Assembly (NCBI GenBank): GCA_900316245.1
Contig: ONCE01000008.1
Span: 52,256 to 116,255 of the forward strand
Length of the DNA: 64,000 bases
Source: an uncultured Bacteroidales bacterium
GTDB lineage: Bacteria; Bacteroidota; Bacteroidia; Bacteroidales; UBA932
Direction of reading: 5' to 3'
Part shown: positions 19,401 to 27,533 of the stretch, piece after piece
How positions within the stretch are numbered: the stretch's first letter is position 1
Layout: each line of letters begins with the position of its first letter
Translations under genes and position numbers: made by a program
The notes under the pieces: model-generated
Database searches by the model: none
The model's input: the letters and a program-made list of their open reading frames with translations, nothing else
Told to the model about the DNA's origin: nothing

Positions 19401-19750
19401 GCGCAGACCGTATCGATCCCAACGGTACTCCTCTGCTGTACACGTTCCCCACTTACAAGATGAACGGTCAGGATGTGAACATCTCCAACAACGCCGGTAC
19501 TTCCACCCGTTGGCTTACCTCCGGCAACTACCTGGTGATCAAGAACATCGCCCTCTCTTACGAGCTGCCCAAGCGTTGGCTCACCCCGCTCCAGGTCCAG
19601 GGTCTTTCCGTTTCCGTGGCCTGCGAGAACCTCCACACGTTCGCTGCCCGCAAGGGTCTGAACCCCCAGTACAACTTCAGCGGTACCACCAGCAGCAACG
19701 ACTTCGTAACGGCCCGTGTTGTCACCGCCGGTATCAATGTCCGCTTCTAA
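16412..19750 (+). CDS. SusC/RagA-family TonB-dependent outer-membrane transporter (copy 2)
   Basis: 1112 residues. Same architecture as copy 1: signal peptide (ILVMAGIASA), CarboxypepD_reg-like sandwich, plug (IMIRGNGTVNGSSSPLYVIDG), barrel ending in NVRF. Differences from copy 1 cluster in extracellular-loop-like stretches (for example about 245-275, 430-460, 990-1020), while plug and barrel strands are almost identical, which suggests related but not identical ligands or ongoing gene conversion. Codons here end in C or T far more uniformly than in copy 1, as in highly expressed genes. SusD follows after 12 bases. Confidence 0.93.
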   Translation: MKRLVLFLTSILVMAGIASAQAPSTVRGKVTFDEDGSPIPGASVFVKGTTVGVVTDVDGTYVLMGVPNNATTLVFSCIGMVSQELPVKAVVNVVMSSDAEALEEAVVTIAYGAAKKSTLTGAISSVSAEKIATRPTSSVTSALEGTVTGVQVNSTYGNPGSSPSIMIRGNGTVNGSSSPLYVIDGVPFGGSIADLNPTDIESMTVLKDAASAALYGNRASNGVILITTKKGTQGRFSVQASISAGVYERGIPEYELANPRDFMDIEWRAMKNDRQYNYGDDAAAAAAYADKNLIAERLFLNIFDKADNALFSNGHLVSDATIKPGFAEDINWFDQTIRKGFRQEYNVSASGATNKSDYYMSVGYLDENGYLRTSGFNRLSGRASVNIKPTTYLKLGLNVNATHQNFLNTSTGSSSYVNPFMYCRNIAPIYPVHLHDVNTGEYILDANGNKQYDGGSYTDADGTVIVTRNQYADRHVIWENELNQDKSVRNTINAIATAEVYFLKDFTFTVTGNIGLRSDIEQTYNSAVIGDGKGNNGRGSRDEYNYKNYTFQQQLRWAHQFGKHSVNVLIGHENYANYYDYLYGYKTNEVFPNVNHLRNFTDITSLYNYGNNYRTESYLSRVRYNYMDKYNVEASFRRDGSSRFSNTARWGNFWSIGANWMVSKEEFMQSVTWVNSLKVRADFGQVGNDSGSGLYGYQALYTSGQNANEGAYWISQLANDQLKWETGQSWGIGVESRLFNRWNLNIEYFDRRNRDLLFSVILPITAGGTSTGASNPSITKNIGTMSNRGVEIETDVDIVRSRDFRLNVFANATFLKNRIISLPEQNRKEGIIDGTKRFVEGGDRYAFWLYQYAGVDQMTGLSLYKFDDDRFYITDDNTKDGNVIYGSATDEEGNAHTLMEAKNYTVINGQPYVWNPGSYGKKDWSGTATPTVYGSFGLNLSWKGLTLSTLFTYSLGSKVYDGLYAGKMGVGSTSPSSVHVDNLKSWSEIPAGMTETSADRIDPNGTPLLYTFPTYKMNGQDVNISNNAGTSTRWLTSGNYLVIKNIALSYELPKRWLTPLQVQGLSVSVACENLHTFAARKGLNPQYNFSGTTSSNDFVTARVVTAGINVRF

Positions 19751-19762
19751 TTTGTTAAAGAG

Positions 19763-21337
19763 ATGAAAGTCATGAAAAATATCTTCAGAATCTCCTTAGT
19801 GATTGCGGCTCTTTCCCTGGCCTCCTGCGCCAAGGACTATATGGAAACCGCCCCTGAGAGTGCCGAATCTCCCGCCACCATCTTTGCCACTACCGACAAC
19901 GTCAAGTTGGCCATCAACGGTATTTGCAAAATGATGACCACCCAGTATTGGAGCCAGCAGGGCCTCAATGGCGAGGGTGTCATCAAGACCTGGTACGGTA
20001 ACTTTGGTAACGACCTCCAGCGCTGCCGTCAGACCGGTTGGGCTCCTCTGTGGAACCACAGCTATCACGAGAACGTGAACTCCTCGTACCTCTGCTATCC
20101 CTGGTACTACTACTACAAGATCATCAGTAACGCCAATACCATCATCAAGAACGTGGACGACGCCGAAGGTACCGAGGCCGAGCGCCAGTACCTCAAGGCC
20201 CAGGCCCTCGTGTTCCGTGCCCACGCTTATACGATGCTTATGCAGCTGTATGCCTATCGCTGGCAGGACAGCAACAACGGTGCATCCAACGGTGTTGCCC
20301 TCCGTCTGAGCCCCGACGCCGATCCGGATCCGGAGGTGGAATGGGATATTCCCCTTTCTACCCAGTCTGAGTGCTACAAACAGATTTACGACGACTGCGA
20401 CGAGGCCATCCGCCTCTTCAAGGAAAGCGGCATGGACCGTGAGGCCAAGGAATTCTACAAGCCCAACATCAATGTCGCTTATGCCGTGAAGACCCGCGCC
20501 GCCCTGGTCCGTGAAGACTGGAGCACCGTCGTGGCCTGCGCTCCCGAAGCCCGCAAGGGTCACCCCCTTATGACCAAGGCTCAGTATGTGGACGGCGGCT
20601 TCAGCGATGCCAACAACGAGTGGCTGTGGGGCGTGTACGATGCCGAAGACCAGACCATCTACTACTACGCCTTCTTCGCCTATCAGGGATCCAATGCTTC
20701 CAGTTCCATGCAGCGTCAGTATCCGCTGGCCATCAGCAAGGAACTATACGACCAGATTCCTGCCACCGACGTCCGTCGCAAGATGTGGCTGGAGCCCACT
20801 GCTGCTGAAGTGAAGGAACTCGACTCCTTCGGCCGCAGCACCAAGACCCTGTACAAGCGCGCCTTCGCTGAATACGGCACCAAACTGTACAGCACCAGCT
20901 TTGTCTGCCAGTATATGCAGTTCAAGTTCCAGTGCACCTTCTATCCCGGCGGCGGCAGCTTCAACATCTACCGCAGCGCTGAGATGATTCTCTCCGAGGC
21001 CGAGGCCCTCTGCCACCTGGGTGGTCAGGACGCCAAGGTCCAGAGCCTGCTGAAGGAACTGAACAAGAACCTCGATCCTTCCTACGACTGCACCAAGACC
21101 GGTGCCGAACTCCTCACCGAAGTAAAGCTCTACCGCCGTGTAGACCTCTGGGGTGAAGGTTTCGACTGGTTCGACTACAAGCGTTGGAACGAGCCCATCG
21201 TGCGCAAGTCCATGAAGAATGGCGGCAGCTTCGCCGACGCCTTTGCTGTTACCATCAAGGTGGAAGACGGCAACCGCTGGACCTGGAAGATCCCCAAGAA
21301 CGAGACCGACTACAACAAGCTCATCACCCTGGAGTAA
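19763..21337 (+). CDS. SusD/RagB-family nutrient-binding lipoprotein (copy 2)
   Basis: 524 residues. Signal MKNIFRISLVIAALSLASC gives a lipobox LASC. SusD helical fold throughout, highly similar to copy 1 (for example NGICKMMTTQYWSQQGLNGEG, YLKAQALVFRAHAYTMLMQLY, VDLWGEGFDWFDYKRWNEPI). Partner of the SusC 12 bases upstream; transcription ends at the strong terminator 18 bases downstream. Confidence 0.93.
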   Translation: MKVMKNIFRISLVIAALSLASCAKDYMETAPESAESPATIFATTDNVKLAINGICKMMTTQYWSQQGLNGEGVIKTWYGNFGNDLQRCRQTGWAPLWNHSYHENVNSSYLCYPWYYYYKIISNANTIIKNVDDAEGTEAERQYLKAQALVFRAHAYTMLMQLYAYRWQDSNNGASNGVALRLSPDADPDPEVEWDIPLSTQSECYKQIYDDCDEAIRLFKESGMDREAKEFYKPNINVAYAVKTRAALVREDWSTVVACAPEARKGHPLMTKAQYVDGGFSDANNEWLWGVYDAEDQTIYYYAFFAYQGSNASSSMQRQYPLAISKELYDQIPATDVRRKMWLEPTAAEVKELDSFGRSTKTLYKRAFAEYGTKLYSTSFVCQYMQFKFQCTFYPGGGSFNIYRSAEMILSEAEALCHLGGQDAKVQSLLKELNKNLDPSYDCTKTGAELLTEVKLYRRVDLWGEGFDWFDYKRWNEPIVRKSMKNGGSFADAFAVTIKVEDGNRWTWKIPKNETDYNKLITLE

Positions 21338-21354
21338 TCTTCCCAACCTCTCTC

Positions 21355-21389
21355 ATAGCCTCCCGCTTTTGCAGGAGGCTATTTTTTTG
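21355..21389 (+). terminator. Rho-independent terminator after SusD copy 2
   Basis: ATAGCCTCC, loop CGCTTTTGCA, GGAGGCTAT then TTTTTTTG. The stem-loop also contains the -33 region of the next promoter. Confidence 0.85.
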
Positions 21390-21397
21390 TATCTTTG
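21368..21397 (+). promoter_or_regulatory. Promoter of the Nudix-gltS pair, nested in the terminator
   Basis: TTTG (21368-21371) and TATCTTTG (21390-21397) with 18 bases between match the Bacteroidetes -33/-7 pair. The TTTG lies in the loop of the preceding terminator, and the -7 box follows its T-run directly; the ATG is 7 bases further on. Confidence 0.7.
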
Positions 21398-21403
21398 CGT
21401 AGT

Positions 21404-21799
21404 ATGAAAACCATTGAGGTAGTAGCCGCCATTATCCGGAGAGGGGACAAGATCTTTGCCACCGAGCGGGGGTACGGCCCTTGGAAGGACTGGTGGGAAT
21501 TCCCCGGCGGGAAGATGGAGGCAGGGGAGAGCCCGGAAGAAGCCCTGGTGCGGGAAATAAGGGAAGAGTTATCGGCCGATATTGCCATAGACCGCTTCCT
21601 GAGCACCATCGAGTGGGATTATCCGGAGTTTCACCTTACTATGCACTGCTTCCTTTGCTCGCTCAAAGGGGAGGCCCTGCACCTCAATGAACACGAAGCG
21701 GCCCGCTGGCTGGGCAAGGAAGAGTTGGACGAAGTCCGCTGGCTCCCGGCCGATGTGCAGCTGTTGCCACTGATTGAAAAAGAACTAAAACGCATATGA
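21404..21799 (+). CDS. Nudix hydrolase, MutT-like (8-oxo-dGTP diphosphatase type)
   Basis: 131 residues from the ATG at 21404 (an upstream TTG at 21395 lies inside the promoter). The Nudix box is complete: GGKMEAGESPEEALVREIREEL, i.e. G-x5-E-x7-REUxEE. Short length and WEFPGGKMEAGE match the MutT/CTP pyrophosphohydrolase subgroup that cleans oxidised nucleotides from the pool. Overlaps the start of gltS by 4 bases. Confidence 0.88.
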   Translation: MKTIEVVAAIIRRGDKIFATERGYGPWKDWWEFPGGKMEAGESPEEALVREIREELSADIAIDRFLSTIEWDYPEFHLTMHCFLCSLKGEALHLNEHEAARWLGKEELDEVRWLPADVQLLPLIEKELKRI

Positions 21800-22977
21800 C
21801 CCTGGACCTTGATATGTATATGACGGCCGGAGTAGGCGTAGTAGCCCTCCTGCTGGGAATGTGTTTCAACAAATGGATTCCTTTCCTCAAACGGTTCTGC
21901 ATCCCGGTTCCGGTGTCGGGCGGTCTGCTAATATCGCTCTTCTTCCTGCTTCTGTATGCGGTATTCGGGCTGGACATCGAATTTGACGGCACCATCAAGG
22001 ATATCGCCATGACCCTGTTCTTCACTTCGGTGGGTTACCAGAGCAATGTGCGTGTGCTGAAACAGGGTGGAAAACCCCTCGTCGTGATGATTGTCCTGGT
22101 AGCGGTCCTCATTGTCTCCCAGAACCTTCTTTCGCTGGGCATTGCCAAAGGCATGGGCGTAAGTTCGCTGGTGGGTATGGCCACCGGTTCCATCCCTATG
22201 TGCGGCGGCCACGGAACGGCCGGCGGCTTCTCTCCGCTTCTGGAAAAGATGGGCCTGGAAGGGGCCGATTCCATCACGATGGCTGCGGCAACCTTCGGCC
22301 TGATTGCCGGTTCCCTGATTGGCGGTCCGCTGGGTGAAATGCTCATCCGCAGGCATAAACTGGCCGAAGAAACCAACACCAACGACGAAATCATGACCCT
22401 GGAGGCCCACGAGGGCGAATCTTCCCTCAAGCGTTATACGCAGGCACTGGGCCAGCTGTTTGTAGCCATGGCTCTGGGTATGGGCCTGAGCAGGCTCCTG
22501 GCCCTGTCGGGCATCACTTTTCCCACCTATTTCGGCTCTCTGGTGGTGGCGGCCATCCTGCGCAATCTTTTCGGCCACAAAGAGGAGGCATTGTGCCTGA
22601 AGGAGACCATAGGCATAGGGGAACTCAGTCTGTCCATTTTCCTGGGCATTGCCATGTCCACCCTCAAGCTGTGGGAACTGGCCGGCCTTATGCTCCCGTT
22701 GTTTGTTATCCTGATGTCCCAGGTCCTGTTTATGGCCCTATACGCCACTTTCGTGGCCTTCCCGGCCTTCGGACGCAACTACGACGCCGCCATGCTGGTG
22801 AGCGGTCTCTGCGGCTTCGGCCTGGGCGCTACGCCCAATGCCATGGCCAATATGTCGGCCGTGAGTTACAAGTATCACTACAGCGTAAAACCGTTCATCA
22901 TAGTCCCTGTAGTAGGGGCCATGTTCGTGGACATCATCAATACGGGCGTAATTACTTTCTTCTTGAATCTCTTGTAG
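21796..22977 (+). CDS. gltS: Sodium/glutamate symporter GltS
   Basis: 393 residues, about ten to eleven hydrophobic segments in two inverted halves. The first half carries the GltS signature around SIPMCGGHGTAGGF with FFTSVGYQ before it; the second half has GFGLGATPNAMANM. Inner-membrane Na+-driven uptake of glutamate. Translationally coupled to the Nudix gene, a linkage that is probably incidental. The 3' end overlaps the convergent C26 gene by 26 bases. Confidence 0.92.
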   Translation: MTLDLDMYMTAGVGVVALLLGMCFNKWIPFLKRFCIPVPVSGGLLISLFFLLLYAVFGLDIEFDGTIKDIAMTLFFTSVGYQSNVRVLKQGGKPLVVMIVLVAVLIVSQNLLSLGIAKGMGVSSLVGMATGSIPMCGGHGTAGGFSPLLEKMGLEGADSITMAAATFGLIAGSLIGGPLGEMLIRRHKLAEETNTNDEIMTLEAHEGESSLKRYTQALGQLFVAMALGMGLSRLLALSGITFPTYFGSLVVAAILRNLFGHKEEALCLKETIGIGELSLSIFLGIAMSTLKLWELAGLMLPLFVILMSQVLFMALYATFVAFPAFGRNYDAAMLVSGLCGFGLGATPNAMANMSAVSYKYHYSVKPFIIVPVVGAMFVDIINTGVITFFLNLL

Positions 22978-23947
22978 CGCGGGCTTCCTGCACCAGGGCA
23001 CGGAAGTACGCCAGGGCCGATTCATAATCCATATAGTCGGATGCGTTGTCGGCGCCTTCCAGGTGCTTTATGACGGCTACTTCCGGATGGAACTGCACGC
23101 CCACGGCAAAGTGCTGGTCCGTGCGCTCGACGGCTTCATAAATCTCCATTCCCTCTTCCCGGAAGGAGGCGGTGAGCCGGAGGGCCGTGCTGTCCAGGGC
23201 TGCCACCGACTGGTGGTGCCAGGAGGGAACGTTGCGGATGGTATCGGTTTGGGCTATCCTGTAAATCCAGGAATCGTGGGAGAGAACGATGACATCGTGG
23301 GGATTGTAGTCCCTGCGGATGCCGGGAACGGCCGGCTGGCGGTGGTCATAATCGTAACGGACCCCTTTCTGGGCATAATGGACCGGGATATCCTGGATCA
23401 GGCTGGCCCCGGAGACAACTCCCAGCATCTGCATACCGCGGCACAGGCCCAGGATGGGAATATCCTGTGCCAGGCAATAAGCCATAGTGAGGTATTCGGA
23501 AATGTCACGGGTGGCGTTGAAGTTCTTTTCCTCTTCCAGTCCGTGCCACGGTTCGGGTACCCGGAACAGGGTAGGGGCTATGTCCTGGCCTCCGGTAAAT
23601 ACCACGGCGTCCACACCCTCCACAGCCTCGGCCGCATTGCAGGAGGAAAAGCCGTTTTTAGGCTCGTTTTTGACGTTATTGGCGTATTCCTGGAGGAGAA
23701 CCTCATTCCGGTCCAGACACTCGTCAGAAAGCTTGTAATCCTCATATGGGAGGGTATACTCCTTTACCTGGTCCAGGATTACCGGAATCCCTCCGGCTTC
23801 CTCGATGGCGCGGGAGACGATCGCGTAGGAGGTGGAGTCCGCCACCGAGCGCCAGGCTATGCCTATACGCACGGGTTCATCGGCCTTCTTATTATTGCAC
23901 TGGACCGATAAGAGGACCAGGAGAATCAAATACCATCTATGCTTCAT
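22952..23947 (-). CDS. Peptidase C26 / gamma-glutamyl-GABA hydrolase-like lipoprotein
   Basis: 331 residues. Lipoprotein signal (LLVLLSVQC) then a class I glutamine-amidotransferase fold: [12 protein letters not shown], nucleophile Cys in GLCRGMQ, and catalytic His-Glu in GVQFHPEVA. This is the PuuD/C26 family, which hydrolyses gamma-glutamyl bonds; a lipidated, periplasm-exposed version suggests processing of gamma-glutamyl compounds outside the cytoplasm. An internal stretch of about 40 residues ([15 protein letters not shown] and following) is extra relative to short PuuD enzymes. Its start overlaps the end of the broken sstT upstream, so it may depend on the sstT promoter. Confidence 0.82.
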   Translation of the reverse strand: MKHRWYLILLVLLSVQCNNKKADEPVRIGIAWRSVADSTSYAIVSRAIEEAGGIPVILDQVKEYTLPYEDYKLSDECLDRNEVLLQEYANNVKNEPKNGFSSCNAAEAVEGVDAVVFTGGQDIAPTLFRVPEPWHGLEEEKNFNATRDISEYLTMAYCLAQDIPILGLCRGMQMLGVVSGASLIQDIPVHYAQKGVRYDYDHRQPAVPGIRRDYNPHDVIVLSHDSWIYRIAQTDTIRNVPSWHHQSVAALDSTALRLTASFREEGMEIYEAVERTDQHFAVGVQFHPEVAVIKHLEGADNASDYMDYESALAYFRALVQEARATRDSRRK

Positions 23948-25140
23948 CGCATTTCTGTTTCATTCTGTCCTTGTATTCTGCCGTGGCCGTAAAGAAGGCA
24001 TCTGCGCTGGAGTTCAGGGCCGTCTCCACGGAATCCTGGATTACGCCGATAATGAAACCAACGGCTACAGCCTGCATGGCAACGTCGTTACCTATGCCCA
24101 GGAAAGAGCAGGCCATGGGGATAAGCAGCAGGGAACCGCCAGCTACTCCGGAAGCGCCGCACGCACCCAGGGTGGCAATAATGCAGAGTAACAGGGCCGA
24201 TACAAAACTCACTTCCACGCCCAACGTATGCGCCACAGCCATGGTCATGACGGTAATGGTGACGGCCGCACCATTCATGTTGATGGTGGCGCCCAGCGGA
24301 ATGCTCACGGAATAGAAATCCTCGTCCAGTCCCAAGCTCTTGCAGAGGGACAGGTTAATGGGAATAGGCGTTGAGACCGCTTACCTTCAGGCAGTTCCAG
24401 AGCAGCGGGTAGGGGTTCTTACGGGTGGCTATAAAAGACCACAGGGGATTCATGATAAGCGTATTGAACACCATGCAGCCCACCAACAGCAAGAGCAGCT
24501 TGCCATAAGTGGTGAAGATGTCCAGGCCGCTCTCGGATACCGCACTGAATACCAGGCCCAGGATGCCGAAAGGTGCAAACTGGATGATCCATCGGACGAT
24601 AAGGGTAATGACATCGGCGAAATCGGAGACCACTTCAATGGTGGCGGGCCGGGCAATCATTTTAAGGCCCAGGCCGATCAGAATGGCCCAGAAAAGGATG
24701 CCAATATAGTTGGCCGATGAGATGGAGGCCAGGGGATTGGACACCAGATTGGTGAGCAAGTTGCTGAAGACGTCGGAAAGGGCACTGGGGGCGCTTCCGT
24801 GGGCCATATCCTGCAGCTTGAGCGTAATGGGAAAGAGGGTACTGCCTATGACCGCTATCAGGGCTGCGGTAAGGGTACTTACAATATAAAGCCGGATTAC
24901 CGTGCGGAAACGGGAGCCCAGCCCTCCGTGTGCCTTGGCAATGGCGGACAGCACCAGGATGGCCACCAGCACGGGAGCCACCGCCTTGAGGGCGCTTACG
25001 AAGATCTGTCCCAGAATGCCTATCCACGTCCATCCCGGAACGCAGAGGCCCAGGACGGCGCCAATGACAAGACCTATGAGGATGCGGATGACCAGGCTGC
25101 TGTCCATCCACTTTTGGAAGAGTTGGGCTGCTTTGTTCAT
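23937..25140 (-). pseudogene. sstT: Serine/threonine:Na+ symporter SstT, disrupted by a deletion
   Basis: Two frames make one SstT (DAACS family). The 5' part (25140-24355, 261 residues) has the N-terminal membrane helices through [19 protein letters not shown] and then stops (TAA at 24355-24357); the 3' part (to 23937) resumes with [20 protein letters not shown] and [14 protein letters not shown]. Between SGL and PINLSLC, family members have TAFFTRSSAANIP; here this serine-rich hairpin that forms the substrate site is missing and the frame is shifted. A deletion of roughly 30 bases, not a multiple of three, explains it. The promoter and the rest of the gene look healthy, so the lesion seems recent. 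Confidence 0.85.
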
Positions 25141-25147
25141 AGTAGTG

Positions 25148-25155
25148 CGAAGATA
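25148..25155 (-). promoter_or_regulatory. Promoter of sstT (-7 box TATCTTCG)
   Basis: One mismatch to TAnnTTTG, 7 bases before the sstT ATG on the minus strand. It lies back-to-back with the promoter of the YbaK-type gene. Confidence 0.5.
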
Positions 25156-25168
25156 CTAATTTTTATTC

Positions 25169-25176
25169 TAACTTTG
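25169..25176 (+). promoter_or_regulatory. Promoter of the YbaK-to-GreA operon (-7 box TAACTTTG)
   Basis: Perfect TAnnTTTG, 6 bases before the ATG at 25183. First promoter signal of the run of six plus-strand genes up to 30858. Confidence 0.65.
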
Positions 25177-25182
25177 CAGTAT

Positions 25183-25716
25183 ATGTTTAAAGTCAGTGAC
25201 CCCATCAGCACGCCGCCGGAGGCCTTTGCTTCGGCCCTGCAGCAGAAAGTATATGAGACCTTCCAGGCCCTGTCCATCCCCTTTGAGCGGGTGGATACGG
25301 ACCCTGGCTTAACTATGGAGGACTGCCAGCACATAGACGCCAAGATTGGCGTACGCATTGTCAAGACGGTGTTTCTGTGCAACCGGCAGCAGACGGAGTT
25401 CTATCTGTACGTGACCACGGACGACAAACCCTTTGTCACGCGGGATTTCTGCGGTACCCTGGGCATTCCCCGGGTCTCCTTCGCCCCTTCGGACCAGCTC
25501 TGGGAGCTCACCGGCGTGGAAGTGGGGGCCACCACCATCCTCAGTTGCATCCTTCCGTCGGCCCAAAATGTCCACCTGGTAATGGACAAAGGGGTAGCGG
25601 AGGCGGAATGGTTTGCCTGCACGGATGGTACGCCCACTTGCTTTGTCAAGTTCCATACGCAGGATCTCCTGCAAAAGTACATCCCTTCCTCCGGGAATTC
25701 TTTAACGCTTATTTAA
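25183..25716 (+). CDS. YbaK/ProX-type aminoacyl-tRNA deacylase
   Basis: 177 residues from the ATG at 25183, right after its promoter; the longer open frame to 24799 runs through sstT and is spurious. It matches the free-standing prolyl-tRNA-synthetase editing domain family: VDTDPGLTMEDC, KTVFLCNRQQTEFYLYVTT, LELTGVEVGATTILSCI. Such proteins hydrolyse mischarged tRNA (for example Ala-tRNA-Pro). Probably a cytoplasmic translation-quality factor. Confidence 0.82.
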   Translation: MFKVSDPISTPPEAFASALQQKVYETFQALSIPFERVDTDPGLTMEDCQHIDAKIGVRIVKTVFLCNRQQTEFYLYVTTDDKPFVTRDFCGTLGIPRVSFAPSDQLWELTGVEVGATTILSCILPSAQNVHLVMDKGVAEAEWFACTDGTPTCFVKFHTQDLLQKYIPSSGNSLTLI

Positions 25717-25722
25717 TTCTTT

Positions 25723-26349
25723 ATGAAAAAGTTAGTCAGTATTATCATAGGCTTTGCTTTCGCTGTGGGCGGTATGGCCCAGACGGCGGAGGAAATCCTG
25801 GCCAAAATGGAAGAAGTTTTTGACCGGCACGAGAAAGACGGGGTTTCTATGGTGGTGGAGACCAAGATTCCCATCCTGGGAACCATCAGCGCCAAGACCT
25901 GGGTTTTGGGGAATAAAACCCGTATGGATACCAAGATGCTGGGCCGGCAGCTGATGATCTGGGACGACGGCGTAACGGAGTATACTTACGATGTCAAGGG
26001 CAAGGAACTCACCATAGCCGACGGCTCCGGAGAACCTGCCGAAGAGAGCGGAGACCTGGAAATGTTCTCCGGAATTGCAGACGGATACGACGTTTCCATC
26101 AGTAAGCAGACGGCCGATGCCTGGTACATCCTGTGCAAGAAGTCCAAGAGCAACACCGAGGAAGGAGTGCCCGAAACTATGGATTTGGCCGTGGCCAAAG
26201 GCACCTATCATCCCATCAGCCTGAGCACCAAGGTGGAAGGCGTGAAAATGACCATGAAGGATCTGAAATTCGGTGTTTCAGAAGAAGAGGTAACCTTTGA
26301 TATCAGCCGGTACCGGGGTATCAAGATCAACGATAAACGCAAAAAATAA
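25723..26349 (+). CDS. Exported LolA-like protein
   Basis: 208 residues with a signal peptide (IIIGFAFAVGGMA). The predicted strands (VSMVVETKIPILGTISAKTWVLGNKTRM, DGVTEYTYDVKGKELTIA, HPISLSTKVEGVKMTMKDLKF) resemble the half-barrel LolA/LppX fold used to bind lipids or lipoproteins in the periplasm. Family assignment rests on pattern only; it may be a DUF with that fold. Six bases after the deacylase gene and six before the BACON lipoprotein. Confidence 0.55.
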   Translation: MKKLVSIIIGFAFAVGGMAQTAEEILAKMEEVFDRHEKDGVSMVVETKIPILGTISAKTWVLGNKTRMDTKMLGRQLMIWDDGVTEYTYDVKGKELTIADGSGEPAEESGDLEMFSGIADGYDVSISKQTADAWYILCKKSKSNTEEGVPETMDLAVAKGTYHPISLSTKVEGVKMTMKDLKFGVSEEEVTFDISRYRGIKINDKRKK

Positions 26350-26354
26350 GGCCT

Positions 26355-27533
26355 ATGAAGAAACTGATTATCATTCTGTTGGCGTTTTTTGCGGTGACGG
26401 CCTGCCGGCCGGAACTGAACTTCCTGCCAGATTCCTTCGAATCCAAGGATGCCATCCTTGCCGGTGACGAGGATAGGGTCTCGCTGGTGTTTGGATCCTC
26501 CAAGGCAGGATCGGCCCGATTGTCCATCCAGACCAACAAGCAATGGACGGCCACTTTTGTGAATGACCGTGCCAGGGAATGGTGCTCCCTTTCTGAAGAA
26601 GGCGGAAAGAAAGGCACTTTTACGCTGACGGTTTCCGTCAAGGAGAATTCAACCTACGACGACCGCGAGGCGGCCATTGTTCTCCAATGCAAAGAGGTAC
26701 AGCGCACGATAGTGGTGACGCAGAAGCAAAAAGATGCTCTGCTGATGTCTCCGAGCCGTGTGGAACTGCCGCAGGAAGGCGGAAATTTCATCATTGAGGT
26801 TAAAACCAACGTGGGGTATACTTTATCCATCCCCAGTGAGGTTTCCCAATGGGTTCACTGGGCGGAAACCAAAGCACTGATTCCCTATAAGATGACCATT
26901 GAGGTGGATCCCAATACGGACTTGAATCCCCGTCAGGCCGTCCTTACGGTCAAAAGCACTCTTGGAAACGAAGAGGTGACCATCTATCAGATGGGCGAGG
27001 ACCCGGCACTGGTTATCAGTGAACGGGAAGTGGAAGTTCCCACCGTGGGCGGTGAATTTGATGTACGGATAACCAGCAATCTGGACGTAGAGGTGGAACT
27101 TTTGCCCGCCACCTGCGACTGGGTAGAGGAGGTGAAGACCAAAACCATCTCCACCAATACGTATTCCTTCACGGCGGCAGCCAACGATACGGAAGAGCCC
27201 CGTAAAATGTCCCTGGTTTTCAAGAACGCGGAATACGGACTCTCCGATACCCTGCACGTAAGTCAGGCGTTCCTGCCCGGATTCTCCTATTCTACTTCCA
27301 AGCAGGAAGTGAAAGGCCCCTGGCTCAGTGAAGACGTCGAGGAAGTAACGGTCTTCTGGGGGGACGGCAGTTTTGAACCCTATGCCCCCAACCTGGTCCA
27401 TCGTTATGCAGGACCTGGTTCGCATACGGTCCAGGTAGAGGGAAATACCTTGCTTCCGGTCCGGATTCCCGAACTGGAAGACGGTATGGTGATTGATTTC
27501 AGCCGCATTAAGAAAAAGGAGGAGGCACAATGA
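26355..27533 (+). CDS. BACON-domain lipoprotein
   Basis: 392 residues. Lipoprotein signal (LLAFFAVTAC), then three consecutive Ig-like BACON-type modules (about 35-112, 115-200, 205-300), each with the pattern of an N-terminal VxLPxxGGxFxIxVxTNxxY strand pair and an ending such as TIVVTQ or VTIYQM, and a final beta-rich region (about 300-385). BACON domains occur in surface proteins of Bacteroidetes and are thought to bind carbohydrate or mucin. Overlaps the C10 protease start by 4 bases, so the two are likely a surface pair. Confidence 0.75.
   Translation: MKKLIIILLAFFAVTACRPELNFLPDSFESKDAILAGDEDRVSLVFGSSKAGSARLSIQTNKQWTATFVNDRAREWCSLSEEGGKKGTFTLTVSVKENSTYDDREAAIVLQCKEVQRTIVVTQKQKDALLMSPSRVELPQEGGNFIIEVKTNVGYTLSIPSEVSQWVHWAETKALIPYKMTIEVDPNTDLNPRQAVLTVKSTLGNEEVTIYQMGEDPALVISEREVEVPTVGGEFDVRITSNLDVEVELLPATCDWVEEVKTKTISTNTYSFTAAANDTEEPRKMSLVFKNAEYGLSDTLHVSQAFLPGFSYSTSKQEVKGPWLSEDVEEVTVFWGDGSFEPYAPNLVHRYAGPGSHTVQVEGNTLLPVRIPELEDGMVIDFSRIKKKEEAQ

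Noticed and set aside
16421-19636. 1071-codon open frame antisense to SusC copy 2
   Set aside because: Same codon-bias shadow; the true SusC frame has full homology.
24799-25182. N-terminal extension of the YbaK-type gene
   Set aside because: Antisense to sstT; the promoter and ATG at 25183 define the real start.
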